From the NCBI GenBank assembly GCA_048595745.1, contig CP184361.1: a DNA stretch of 64,000 nucleotides; one strand, 5' to 3'. Position numbers and translations under genes: made by a program. Positions 27,356-36,587 of this stretch are shown here, piece after piece. Source of the DNA: Aquipseudomonas alcaligenes_A (GTDB lineage Bacteria; Pseudomonadota; Gammaproteobacteria; Pseudomonadales; Pseudomonadaceae). Under the pieces are notes generated by a model, which was not told the origin of the DNA, ran no database searches, and saw only the letters and a list, made by a program, of their open reading frames with translations. Each line of letters starts with the position of its first letter. Position 1 is the stretch's first letter.

Positions 27356-27370
27356 TCCATGGCTGCCAGC

Positions 27371-28312
27371 TCAGTCACTCATGGCGAAGCGCCGTTCCAG
27401 TGCGGCGATCTGCACCCGCTCCTGGCGGATGAAGTCGCGGAAGGCCTGGGCCACCGGCGACAGGTGCTTGCCGCGCGGGTGCACCACGCACCAGCTGCGC
27501 TGCAGCGGTAGCTCCGTTACCGGCAATTCCCGCAGCAAACCCTGGGCCAGTTCCAGGCGCGCGGCGTGGCGCGGCAGCAGGGCCAGGCCGAGGCCGGCGA
27601 TGGCGCCTTCCACCTGCGACTCGGTGGAGCCCACTTCCAGGGTCTGGGCGAAGTGCGCGCGTTTCTGGTGGCAGTACTCCTCGCAGGCCTTGCGCGTGCC
27701 CGAGCCGGGCTCGCGCACCAGCAGGGGATAGGCGCCGAGGTCGGCCAGGCGCAGTTGTTCCTGGGCACACAGGGGGTGCTGCGGTGGCGCCACGGCGATG
27801 ATCGGGTTGGTCAGGAAGGGGAAGAAGTCCAGCGCCTGGTCGCCGGGCGGCTGCGACATGATCAGCAGGTCGTCGCGGCTCACCGACAGGCGCCGCACCG
27901 CCTGCGCGTGGTTGACCACCACCAGCTGCAGGCTGACCTCCGGGTGCTGGGCGCGGAAGGCGGCGAACAGGTGCGGCACCAGGTACTTGGCGCTGGATTC
28001 CACGGCCAGGCTGAGCTGGCCCTGCAGTGAGCCCTGCAGGTCGGAGAGCTGCATGTCGAGCGCCTCCAGGCGGCCGAACACGTCCTCGCTGGCGCGCAAC
28101 AGGGCCTCGGCGGCGGGCGTCAGGTAGAGCTTCTTGGCCACATAGTCGAACAGTGGCTGGCCGAGCAGCTCCTCCAGCTGGCGGATCTGCAGGCTGACGG
28201 CCGGCTGGGTCAGCGCCATTTCCTCCGCCGCGCGGCTGTAGGAGCGGCTCTCGCACACTGCGCGGAAGATCTGCAGTTGGCGAAAAGTCATACGCATCAG
28301 TGACTTGCGCAT
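27371..28312 (-). CDS. pycR: LysR-type regulator of pyruvate carboxylase
   Basis: This 313-aa LysR regulator of the CbbR-like branch has an HTH at residues about 10-68 (YSRAAEEMALTQPAVSLQIRQLEELLGQPLF) and a substrate-binding domain from about 95. It is divergent from pycA, as in P. aeruginosa, where PycR governs pyruvate carboxylase and affects virulence traits. The start is the ATG at 28312 (MRKSLMRMTFRQLQ); further ATGs follow at codons 6 and 8. Its stop lies only 15 bases from the GntR operator, at the right edge of the hydroxyproline block. Confidence 0.87.
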   Translation of the reverse strand: MRKSLMRMTFRQLQIFRAVCESRSYSRAAEEMALTQPAVSLQIRQLEELLGQPLFDYVAKKLYLTPAAEALLRASEDVFGRLEALDMQLSDLQGSLQGQLSLAVESSAKYLVPHLFAAFRAQHPEVSLQLVVVNHAQAVRRLSVSRDDLLIMSQPPGDQALDFFPFLTNPIIAVAPPQHPLCAQEQLRLADLGAYPLLVREPGSGTRKACEEYCHQKRAHFAQTLEVGSTESQVEGAIAGLGLALLPRHAARLELAQGLLRELPVTELPLQRSWCVVHPRGKHLSPVAQAFRDFIRQERVQIAALERRFAMSD

Positions 28313-28348
28313 TCGCAACGATTCCCGGAAAGGCCATTTCGAGCAAAT

Positions 28349-28395
28349 ATAAGTGTTTGCTTATGCTTAACCCAATAAATATTGATTTTGGTTAA
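28349..28395. promoter_or_regulatory. Divergent pycR/pycA control region with two inverted repeats
   Basis: ATAAG-TGTTTG-CTTAT (28349-28364) and TTAACC-N17-GGTTAA (28367-28395) lie in an AT-rich gap between the two divergent genes. Paired repeats of this kind are usual for LysR regulators. Assignment to PycR is inferred from position. Confidence 0.55.
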
Positions 28396-28500
28396 TCCAG
28401 CAGCGGGCGTAGGGTAACTGCAAGACCGCCGTGGCCTGTGCGGTCATTCGCGGACCGCCCTGTCGCGGTCCTTTGCTCACGTGATCGAGGAACCAGGCTC

Positions 28501-29916
<1,416 letters not shown>

Positions 29917-29922
29917 CGAATC

Positions 29923-29973
29923 GTAGCCCGGACGCAGTCCGGGATCTGCGGCCCCGGATTGCATCCGGGCTAC
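29923..29973. repeat. REP-like inverted pair inside the pycA-pycB operon
   Basis: GTAGCCCGGACGCAGTCCGG and CCGGATTGCATCCGGGCTAC face each other with nine bases between them. The pair can fold into a long hairpin in the mRNA and ends 16 bases before the pycB start. Confidence 0.8.
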
Positions 29974-29988
29974 AGGAGAGCAGAGAGC

Positions 29989-31797
29989 ATGACTAAGAAG
30001 ATCACCGTTACCGACACCATCCTGCGCGACGCCCACCAGTCGATCATTGCGACGCGCATGCGCACCGAGGACATGTTGCCGATCTGCGACAAGCTCGACC
30101 GTGTCGGCTACTGGTCGCTGGAAGTCTGGGGCGGCGCCACCTTCGACGCCTGCGTGCGCTTCCTCAAGGAAGATCCCTGGGAGCGCCTGCGCAAGCTGCG
30201 CGCCGCGTTGCCCAACACGCGCCTGCAGATGCTCCTGCGCGGACAGAACCTGCTCGGCTACCGCCACTACAGCGACGACGTGGTGCGCGCCTTCGTGGCC
30301 AAGGCGGCGGTCAACGGCATCGACGTATTCCGCATCTTCGACGCGATGAACGACGTGCGTAACCTGCGCGTCGCCATCGAGGCGGTGAAGGCCGCCGGCA
30401 AGCACGCCCAGGGCACCCTCAGCTACACCACCAGCCCGGTGCACACCGTGGCCGCCTACGTCGAGCAGGCCAAGGCCATGCAGGCCATGGGCATCGACTC
30501 CATCGCCATCAAGGACATGGCCGGCCTGCTTACCCCCTATGCCACCTTCGAACTGGTCAAGGCGCTCAAGGCCGAGGTCGACCTGCCGGTGTTCGTGCAC
30601 AGCCACGACACCTCCGGCATGGGCGCCATGTGCCAGCTCAAGGCCATCGAGGCCGGTGCCGACCACATCGACACCGCCATCTCCAGCTTCGCCTGGGGCA
30701 CCAGCCACCCGGGCACCGAGTCGATGGTCGCCGCCCTGCGCGGCACGCCTTTCGACACCGGCCTGGACCTGGAGCTGATCCAGGAGATCGGCATGTACTT
30801 CCATGCCGTACGCAAGAAGTACCACCAGTTCGAGAGCGAATTCACCGCCGTGGATACCCGCGTGCAGGTCAACCAGGTGCCGGGCGGCATGATGTCCAAC
30901 CTGGCCAACCAGTTGAAGGAGCAGGGCGCGCTGGGCCGCATCAACGAGGTGTTCGCTGAGATCCCGAAAGTGCGCGAAGACCTCGGCTTCCCGCCCCTGG
31001 TCACCCCGACCTCGCAGATCGTCGGTACCCAGGCGGTGTTCAACGTGCTGGCCGGCGAGCGCTACAAGACCATCACCAATGAAGTGAAGCTGTACCTGCA
31101 GGGCCGCTACGGCAAGGCCCCGGGCAAGGTCGACGAGCAGCTGCGCAAGCGCGCCATCGGCAACGAGGAAGTCATCGACGTGCGCCCCGCTGACCTGCTC
31201 AAGCCGGAGATGGCCAAGCTGCGCGAGGAGATCGGTACGCTGGCCAAGTCCGAGGAAGACGTACTGACCTATGCCATGTTCCCCGACATTGGCCGCAAGT
31301 TCCTCGAGGAGCGCGCCGCCGGCACCCTCAAGCCCGAGGCCCTGCTGCCGCTGCCGCAGGCCGGCGGCACGGCGCCGGTGGGTGGCGAGGGCGTGCCCAC
31401 CGAGTTCGTGGTCGACGTGCACGGCGAGAGCTACCGCGTGGACATCACCGGCGTTGGCGTCAAGGGTGATGGCAAGCGTCACTTCTACCTGTCCATTGAC
31501 GGCATGCCGGAAGAGGTGGTGTTCGAGCCGCTCAACGACTTCGTCGCCGGGGCCGGCGGCAAGCGCAAGCAGGCCAGCGCGCCGGGCGATGTGTCCACCA
31601 CCATGCCGGGCAATATCGTCGATGTGCTGGTCAAGGAAGGGGATGTGGTAAAAGCCGGCCAGGCCGTGCTGATCACCGAGGCGATGAAGATGGAGACCGA
31701 GGTGCAGGCGCCCATCGCCGGTACCGTCAAGGCCGTGCATGTGGCCAAGGGTGACCGGGTCAATCCGGGCGAAGTCCTAGTCGAGATCGACGCTTAA
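29989..31797 (+). CDS. pycB: Pyruvate carboxylase, carboxyltransferase/biotin carrier subunit
   Basis: This 602-aa protein transfers the carboxyl group from biotin to pyruvate, giving oxaloacetate to refill the citric acid cycle. The N-terminal DRE-TIM barrel carries DTILRDAHQS, with the metal ligand Asp, and later FVHSHDTSGMG. The C-terminal biotinyl domain has EAMKMET with the biotinylated Lys567. It is closely related to OadA of oxaloacetate decarboxylase, but no sodium-pump beta or gamma subunits are nearby and pycA precedes it. AGGAG lies before the ATG at 29989. A terminator follows at once. Confidence 0.92.
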   Translation: MTKKITVTDTILRDAHQSIIATRMRTEDMLPICDKLDRVGYWSLEVWGGATFDACVRFLKEDPWERLRKLRAALPNTRLQMLLRGQNLLGYRHYSDDVVRAFVAKAAVNGIDVFRIFDAMNDVRNLRVAIEAVKAAGKHAQGTLSYTTSPVHTVAAYVEQAKAMQAMGIDSIAIKDMAGLLTPYATFELVKALKAEVDLPVFVHSHDTSGMGAMCQLKAIEAGADHIDTAISSFAWGTSHPGTESMVAALRGTPFDTGLDLELIQEIGMYFHAVRKKYHQFESEFTAVDTRVQVNQVPGGMMSNLANQLKEQGALGRINEVFAEIPKVREDLGFPPLVTPTSQIVGTQAVFNVLAGERYKTITNEVKLYLQGRYGKAPGKVDEQLRKRAIGNEEVIDVRPADLLKPEMAKLREEIGTLAKSEEDVLTYAMFPDIGRKFLEERAAGTLKPEALLPLPQAGGTAPVGGEGVPTEFVVDVHGESYRVDITGVGVKGDGKRHFYLSIDGMPEEVVFEPLNDFVAGAGGKRKQASAPGDVSTTMPGNIVDVLVKEGDVVKAGQAVLITEAMKMETEVQAPIAGTVKAVHVAKGDRVNPGEVLVEIDA

Positions 31798-31803
31798 ATC
31801 CCC

Positions 31804-31828
31804 GGGGCGCGCAGGCGCCCCCTTTTTT
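31804..31828 (+). terminator. Rho-independent terminator between pycB and sbtA
   Basis: GGGGCGC-GCAG-GCGCCCC followed by TTTTTT. Only seven bases separate the T-run from the start of the sbtA ribosome binding site, so sbtA has no room for its own promoter between them. Confidence 0.85.
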
Positions 31829-31850
31829 GCCCATGAAAAGGAGGTGCACG

Positions 31851-32786
31851 TTGGATCCGGTGGTGCTGTTCTTCGTCTTCGGCCTGGTCGCCGGGTTGCT
31901 GAAGAGCGAGTTGAAGTTGCCGGCGGCGTTGTATGAGACGCTGTCGATCATCCTGTTGCTGGCCATCGGTCTGCACGGCGGCGTGGAGCTGGCCGAGCAG
32001 GCCAGCGTGCAGCTGCTCGGCCAGGCCGGGCTGGTGCTGCTGATGGGCATTGGCTTGCCGCTGCTGGCCTTCGTGCTCCTGCGCGGGTTGCGTTTCGACC
32101 GGGTCAACGCCGCGGCGGTGGCGGCGCACTACGGTTCGGTGAGTGCCGGCACCTTCGCCGTGGTGGTGGCCTTCCTGGTGTCCAAGCAGGTCAGCTTCGA
32201 GAGCTACATGCCGCTGTTCGTGGCGATCCTGGAGATTCCGGCGATCCTGGTCGGCATCCTGCTGGCCAAGGGCGTTAGCCGCGGCACCGACTGGAAGGAG
32301 CTGGGCCGCGAGATCTTCCTCGGCAAGAGCATCATGCTGCTGCTCGGTGGTCTGGTGATTGGTGCGGTCGCCGGCAAGGAAGCGATCAAGCCGCTGGAGC
32401 CGCTGTACACCAGCATGTTCAAGCCGGTGCTGGCGTTCTTCCTGCTGGAGATGGGCCTGATCGCCTCCAGCCAGCTCGGCGCGCTGAAGCAGTTCGGTCT
32501 GCGCCTGGCGGCGTTCGCCCTGCTTATGCCACTGCTGGGTGCGTTGCTGGGTGCCTTGCTGGCGCGCTTCATGGGGCTCAGCCTGGGCGGTACCGCGGTG
32601 CTGGCCACCCTGGCGGCCTCGGCTTCCTACATCGCGGTCCCGGCGGCGTTGCGCCTGGCGCTGCCCGAGGCCAACCCATCGCTGTCGCTGACCGCCTCGC
32701 TGGGCATCACCTTTCCCTTCAACATCCTCATCGGCATACCGCTTTACCTGGCGCTGGCCGAGCAACTGATCGCCTGGGGGTTCTGA
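31851..32786 (+). CDS. sbtA: SbtA-type sodium-dependent bicarbonate permease
   Basis: This 311-aa membrane protein has about ten hydrophobic segments and belongs to the SbtA (DUF897) family, high-affinity Na+/bicarbonate symporters first known from cyanobacteria. It has two inverted halves, with KLPAALYETLSIILLLAIGLHGG in the first and FKPVLAFFLLEMGLIASSQL in the second. I choose the TTG start at 31851 because a near-perfect ribosome binding site, AAAAGGAGGTG, ends five bases upstream; upstream ATGs in the frame overlap that site. It follows pycB after a terminator and is tightly linked to a PII-like gene, as in cyanobacterial sbtAB. A supply of bicarbonate to pyruvate carboxylase is a natural reading but is inferred. 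Confidence 0.85.
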   Translation: MDPVVLFFVFGLVAGLLKSELKLPAALYETLSIILLLAIGLHGGVELAEQASVQLLGQAGLVLLMGIGLPLLAFVLLRGLRFDRVNAAAVAAHYGSVSAGTFAVVVAFLVSKQVSFESYMPLFVAILEIPAILVGILLAKGVSRGTDWKELGREIFLGKSIMLLLGGLVIGAVAGKEAIKPLEPLYTSMFKPVLAFFLLEMGLIASSQLGALKQFGLRLAAFALLMPLLGALLGALLARFMGLSLGGTAVLATLAASASYIAVPAALRLALPEANPSLSLTASLGITFPFNILIGIPLYLALAEQLIAWGF

Positions 32787-32787
32787 C

Positions 32788-33090
32788 ATGGACACGCACA
32801 ACCGCACCCTGCTCACCGTGGTGGGCGAGGCCGCGCTGGAGAAGAAACTGGTGGCCGATCTGGAGGCGCTGGGGGCGCCCGGCTGGACCATCTCCGATGC
32901 CCGTGGTCGCGGCGGCCGTGGCGTGCGCAGCGCCGGTTGGGACACCGAGGGTAACCTGCGCCTGGAAGTGATCTGCAGCCGTGAACTGGCGATGCGCATT
33001 GCCGAGCACCTGCAGCAGCGCTACTACGCCAACTACGCGATGGTCTGCTATCTCTCCGAGGTCCAGGTGCTGCGGCCCGACAAGTTCTAG
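32788..33090 (+). CDS. sbtB: SbtB-like PII-family regulator of SbtA
   Basis: This 100-aa protein has a predicted ferredoxin-like fold of the PII superfamily. The T-loop region contains ARGRGGRGVRSAG and is followed by LRLEVICSRELAMRIAEHLQQRYY. The C-terminal CGPEGC redox motif of many cyanobacterial SbtB proteins is absent. SbtB binds adenine nucleotides, including cyclic AMP in cyanobacteria, and gates SbtA. The ATG lies one base after the sbtA stop, so the pair is coupled. Similarity is at the family level; nucleotide choice here is unknown. Confidence 0.8.
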   Translation: MDTHNRTLLTVVGEAALEKKLVADLEALGAPGWTISDARGRGGRGVRSAGWDTEGNLRLEVICSRELAMRIAEHLQQRYYANYAMVCYLSEVQVLRPDKF

Positions 33091-33117
33091 TCGAGAAATG
33101 CCTGGGCGACGGGCAAC

Positions 33118-33145
33118 AAAAAGGGGAGCCTCGGCTCCCCTTTTT
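33118..33145. terminator. Bidirectional terminator
   Basis: AAAAA-GGGGAGCC-TC-GGCTCCCC-TTTTT, serving both sbtB (plus) and the DUF1127 gene (minus). Confidence 0.9.
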
Positions 33146-33160
33146 CATGCGCGCTGGCAA

Positions 33161-33376
33161 TCAGCGCCAGAACGGCTTGCTGATCTCGATGGCGCGGTCG
33201 TAAGTGCTGATGCCGGCGTCGGCCAGCAGGCGCTCGTCCAGGCGCGCGAGTTGGCGGCGGCTGCTGATACGGCGCTGCCACAGCAGCAGGGTGCCCAGGA
33301 CGCGCAGCGGGATGTGACCACCGCTGGCTGGGGACTGTTGTTGAAACATGAGGTCGGAACTGAGGGTACGTTCCAT
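33161..33376 (-). CDS. DUF1127 small protein
   Basis: This 71-aa protein carries the DUF1127 core RRQLARLDERLLADAGISTYDRAIEISKPFW in its last half. Members are short arginine-rich proteins; some act in phosphate, carbon or RNA metabolism in alphaproteobacteria, but no general role is agreed. Pseudomonas genomes carry several. The ATG at 33376 follows GGAAGG at about ten bases. Its promoter lies in the region at 33377-33730 with repeated AACTGTACTG-like motifs. Confidence 0.85.
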   Translation of the reverse strand: MERTLSSDLMFQQQSPASGGHIPLRVLGTLLLWQRRISSRRQLARLDERLLADAGISTYDRAIEISKPFWR

Positions 33377-33730
33377 GATGAGGCTTCCTTCCGCTTGTGG
33401 CGGGCTAGAGGGTGTTCTACTGGAAGTCTATTTTCCTGACTGCCTAGTCGATTTCATAGGCACAGCTGGGATAAATTGCGCGGCTATTAGTTAGTCGGCT
33501 TTGCAACTGTTCTGTTTCTGGTTGCGCAACTGTACTGGTCATCCGTGAAAGTTCAGGCTTTTGGTAGAAAGTCGAGAATTTCTGCCGTGTCATGAAGTAC
33601 TAGCGGCAGTTTCATGGCAGTACAGTTTTTTGCAAGGCCGCTTAACTGCTGTATCTGTTATTGCCGCCGGCAGGGCCCACGAGGCGTTGTCGGCTGGCTA
33701 GATTTAAGGTTGCTCCCACGAGGAAATCCC
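33377..33730. promoter_or_regulatory. Divergent promoter region between DUF1127 and ltaA, with repeated AACTGTACTG motif
   Basis: These 354 bases are visibly richer in A+T than their surroundings and hold no convincing gene. Motif copies are AACTGTTCTG (33505-33514), AACTGTACTG (33528-33537, 23 bases on) and the inverted CAGTACAGTT (33618-33627). The spacing of two turns suggests a dimeric regulator. MocR or GntR proteins bind motifs of this style, but the regulator is not identified. Confidence 0.5.
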
Positions 33731-34768
33731 ATGACCGACCATACCCAGCAATTCGCCAGCGACAACTATTCCGGCATCTGCCCGGAGGTCTGGGCCGCCA
33801 TGGCCGAGGCCAATCGCGGCCATGAGCGTGCCTATGGCGAGGACAGCTGGACGGCCCGCGCCGCGGACCATTTCCGCCAGCTGTTCGAGACCGACTGCGA
33901 GGTGTTCTTCGCCTTCAACGGCACCGCTGCCAACTCCCTGGCCCTGGCCAGCCTGTGCCAGAGCTACCACAGCGTGATCTGCTCGGAGACTGCCCACGTC
34001 GAGACCGATGAGTGCGGTGCGCCGGAGTTCTTCTCCAACGGTTCCAAGCTGCTCACCGCGCGTACCCTGGGCGGCAAGCTGACCCCGGAGAGCATCCGCG
34101 AGGTCGCCCTCAAGCGCCAGGACATCCACTACCCCAAGCCACGCGTAGTGACCCTGACCCAGGCCACTGAAGTCGGCACCGTCTACCGTCCCGATGAGGT
34201 CGCCGCCATCAGCCAGGTGTGCAAGGAACTCAAGCTCAACCTGCACATGGATGGCGCGCGGTTTTCCAACGCCTGTGCCTCGCTCGGCTGCAGTCCGGCC
34301 GAGCTGACCTGGAAGGCTGGCGTCGACGTGCTGTGCTTCGGCGGTACCAAGAACGGTATGGCGGTGGGCGAGGCCATCCTGTTCTTCAACAAGGCCCTGG
34401 CCGAGGACTTTGACTACCGCTGCAAGCAGGCCGGTCAGCTGGCTTCGAAGATGCGCTACCTGTCGGCGCCCTGGGTCGGCCTGCTGCAGGACGATGCCTG
34501 GCTGCGCTACGCCAACCACGCCAACCGCTGCGCGCGCCTGCTGGCCGAGCTGGTGGCGGACGTACCGGGCGTCAGCCTGATGTTCCCGGTGGAGGCCAAC
34601 GGCGTGTTCCTGCAGCTCTCGGAAGCGGCCATCGAACGCCTGCGCGCGTGGGGCTGGCGTTTCTACACCTTCATCGGCGCCGGCGGCGCGCGCTTCATGT
34701 GCAGCTGGGATACCGAGGAGGCGCGGGTGCGCGAGCTGGCGGCGGACATCCGCAAGGCGATGGCCTGA
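33731..34768 (+). CDS. ltaA: Low-specificity L-threonine aldolase
   Basis: This 345-aa PLP enzyme of the beta-eliminating lyase family cleaves L-threonine and allo-threonine to glycine and acetaldehyde. The PLP lysine is Lys207 in CFGGTKNGMAVGEA. The phosphate and ring contacts FAFNGTAANSLAL and HMDGARFSNACASLG are also seen. The ATG at 33731 has GAGGAAA upstream; the frame extends further upstream without a plausible start. The length is normal for the family. Glycine made here links to the glycine-responsive gene earlier in the window only by metabolism, not by position. Confidence 0.9.
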   Translation: MTDHTQQFASDNYSGICPEVWAAMAEANRGHERAYGEDSWTARAADHFRQLFETDCEVFFAFNGTAANSLALASLCQSYHSVICSETAHVETDECGAPEFFSNGSKLLTARTLGGKLTPESIREVALKRQDIHYPKPRVVTLTQATEVGTVYRPDEVAAISQVCKELKLNLHMDGARFSNACASLGCSPAELTWKAGVDVLCFGGTKNGMAVGEAILFFNKALAEDFDYRCKQAGQLASKMRYLSAPWVGLLQDDAWLRYANHANRCARLLAELVADVPGVSLMFPVEANGVFLQLSEAAIERLRAWGWRFYTFIGAGGARFMCSWDTEEARVRELAADIRKAMA

Positions 34769-34853
34769 GGCCGACGAAAGGCAGGGTGAGGCGGCGTTCG
34801 GGTGGCTATGTTTTTTAATCCATACCACCCATCGCGCACGTCGGAGTTCATGC

Positions 34854-35678
34854 ATGGATATCGACAGTCTGTTTTCCCAGCTGCACAGCCTGCCCAGCAT
34901 TCCCAAGGTCGCTCAGGACCTGATCCAACAGTTCGACAACCCCAACACCAACCTCGACGCGGTCGCGCGCAACATCAACCTCGACCCGGTGATCGCCGCC
35001 AAGGTGCTGCGCCTGGCCAACTCCGCGCGCTTTCGCGGTGCCCGCGAGGCGCACAGCGTCGAGGATGCCGCCTCGCGTCTGGGCTTCAACACCCTGCGCA
35101 CGCTGGTACTGGCCTCGGCCGTGACCGGCGCCTTCAAGACCGACTCCGGCTTCGACCTCAAGGCCTTCTGGCTGCAGAGCTTCCAGGTGGCGAGTATCTG
35201 CCGGCTGTTGGCCAAGAGCCGTGGCGTGGCCATGGAAACGGCCTTCACCTGCGGCATGATGCACAACATCGGTGAGCTGCTGATCCAGACCGGCGCCCCC
35301 GAGCTGGCCGCGCGCCTGAACCGCAGCGGCAAGACCGACGCCGCCGGCCGCGTGGCGCTGGAAACCCTGCAGCTGGGTTTCGGTTTCCCCGAGGTGGGCG
35401 CCGAGCTGGCGCGGCGCTGGCAGCTGCCTGAGGTGATCCAGCAGGCCATTGCCCTGCAGACGCGGCCGCATCAGGCGCCGGCGGACATGCCGTTACCGCG
35501 TCTGGTGGCGCAGGCAGTGCTGATTGCCGAGGCCCTGCGCCAGCACGAAGGTGATCTGGACAAGACCCGCGCCGAGCTGGACAGCCCGCTGTGCCAGGGC
35601 ATCGACCTCGACGCCCTGTTCGACAAGCTGCCGGAGGTGCTGGAGGCCGACAAGGGCTTCGCCCAGTTGCTCGACTGA
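34854..35678 (+). CDS. HDOD domain protein
   Basis: This 274-aa cytoplasmic protein has an HDOD domain (residues about 8-205) with LPSIPKVAQDLIQQF, RLANSARFRG and the HD-like CGMMHNIGELLI. HDOD proteins resemble HD phosphohydrolases but usually lack their full metal site; they act as scaffolds in signalling, motility and c-di-GMP control. CGGAG precedes the ATG. It stands between ltaA and a CBS protein; cotranscription with the latter is possible (112-base gap). Confidence 0.87.
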   Translation: MDIDSLFSQLHSLPSIPKVAQDLIQQFDNPNTNLDAVARNINLDPVIAAKVLRLANSARFRGAREAHSVEDAASRLGFNTLRTLVLASAVTGAFKTDSGFDLKAFWLQSFQVASICRLLAKSRGVAMETAFTCGMMHNIGELLIQTGAPELAARLNRSGKTDAAGRVALETLQLGFGFPEVGAELARRWQLPEVIQQAIALQTRPHQAPADMPLPRLVAQAVLIAEALRQHEGDLDKTRAELDSPLCQGIDLDALFDKLPEVLEADKGFAQLLD

Positions 35679-35790
35679 GCCTCAGTGAATTTCTCAATAG
35701 GCACCATCGAAATCTCCGCTTGGCTCGCCACGCTCCCCCTGGTCGATGCTTCGCCCATCCAAGGCGAACACAGGACAGGGGGAGATTCGC

Positions 35791-36225
35791 ATGAAGACCG
35801 TCGCGCAGATGCTGGCCAGCAAGCCGCAGCAGAACGTACACACCGTGGCGCCCGAGGCCAGCATGCTGGAGGCGCTGCGGCTGATGGCCGAGCACAATAT
35901 CGGCGCGTTGCCGGTGACCGACGCCGGGCGTCTGGTCGGCATCGTCAGCGAGCGTGACTACGCCCGCAAAGGCGTGTTGCTCGGGCGTTCGTCCGTCGGC
36001 ACGGCGGTGCGCGAGGTGATGAGCGTGCCGGTGGTGACAGTGAGTGCGCGCCAGGGCATCCGCGAATGCATGAGCCTGATGACCGACGGCCACCTGCGCC
36101 ACCTGCCGGTGGTGGAAGGCGAGCGTCTGCTCGGCCTGCTGTCGATTGGCGACCTGGTCAAGGAGACCCTGGCCGAGCAGGACGGCCTGATCCAGCACCT
36201 GGAGCAGTACATCCGTGGCGAGTGA
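35791..36225 (+). CDS. Paired CBS domain protein
   Basis: This 144-aa soluble protein consists of two CBS motifs (about residues 8-62 and 75-130), with ALPVTDAGRLVGIVSERDYARK and HLPVVEGERLLGLLSIGDLVK. Such stand-alone pairs bind adenine nucleotides and sense energy state. GGGGAG precedes the ATG at 35791. No partner enzyme is obvious nearby. Confidence 0.88.
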   Translation: MKTVAQMLASKPQQNVHTVAPEASMLEALRLMAEHNIGALPVTDAGRLVGIVSERDYARKGVLLGRSSVGTAVREVMSVPVVTVSARQGIRECMSLMTDGHLRHLPVVEGERLLGLLSIGDLVKETLAEQDGLIQHLEQYIRGE

Positions 36226-36237
36226 CGGCCGGCCGCG

Positions 36238-36561
36238 CTATTCAGCGGCCGGTGCTGGTTCCTGCGGCGCCTCTTGGCGTTCGGTACAGACGCCGTTGGC
36301 GCCCTGCTTGCCGGTGTAGGTCACCGTGGGCGAACCGTCGGCCGCGATGCTGATGGAAAGGGTCACGCCCTGGCTCTTGGCTTCGTAGTACTGCTCGCTG
36401 AACTTGCTCAGCACGGCCTGCCGGTCGTTGATGTGCACCGGGCCCCCGGCTGCGGCGCTCACGGCGATGTCGCCGGGGCAGGTGAGCGCGAAGGCCGGTA
36501 GGTTGGCGGCCTGGGCGGCGCCCGCGGCGAGCAGGCTGGCGGCGATGATCAGGCGTTGCAT
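36238..36561 (-). CDS. Small periplasmic protein of unknown function
   Basis: This 107-aa protein has a Sec signal peptide (MQRLIIAASLLAAGAAQAA) and a mature domain with two cysteines (LTCPGDI and GVCTERQ) that may form a disulfide. It ends in a proline/alanine/glutamate-rich tail. I do not recognise the family. It converges on the CBS gene with 12 bases between the stops. Confidence 0.65.
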   Translation of the reverse strand: MQRLIIAASLLAAGAAQAANLPAFALTCPGDIAVSAAAGGPVHINDRQAVLSKFSEQYYEAKSQGVTLSISIAADGSPTVTYTGKQGANGVCTERQEAPQEPAPAAE

Positions 36562-36587
36562 GGCGGAGCTCCCGAGGCGGATGGCGT

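Noticed and set aside
9050..27365. Hydroxyproline block as an integrative element or genomic island with att sites
   Set aside because: No integrase, tRNA gene, or flanking direct repeat was found, and its GC content looks like the rest of the chromosome.
33616..33636. Sigma54 promoter upstream of ltaA
   Set aside because: TGGCA and TTGCA are present but the GG-to-GC distance is 14 bases where 10 is required.
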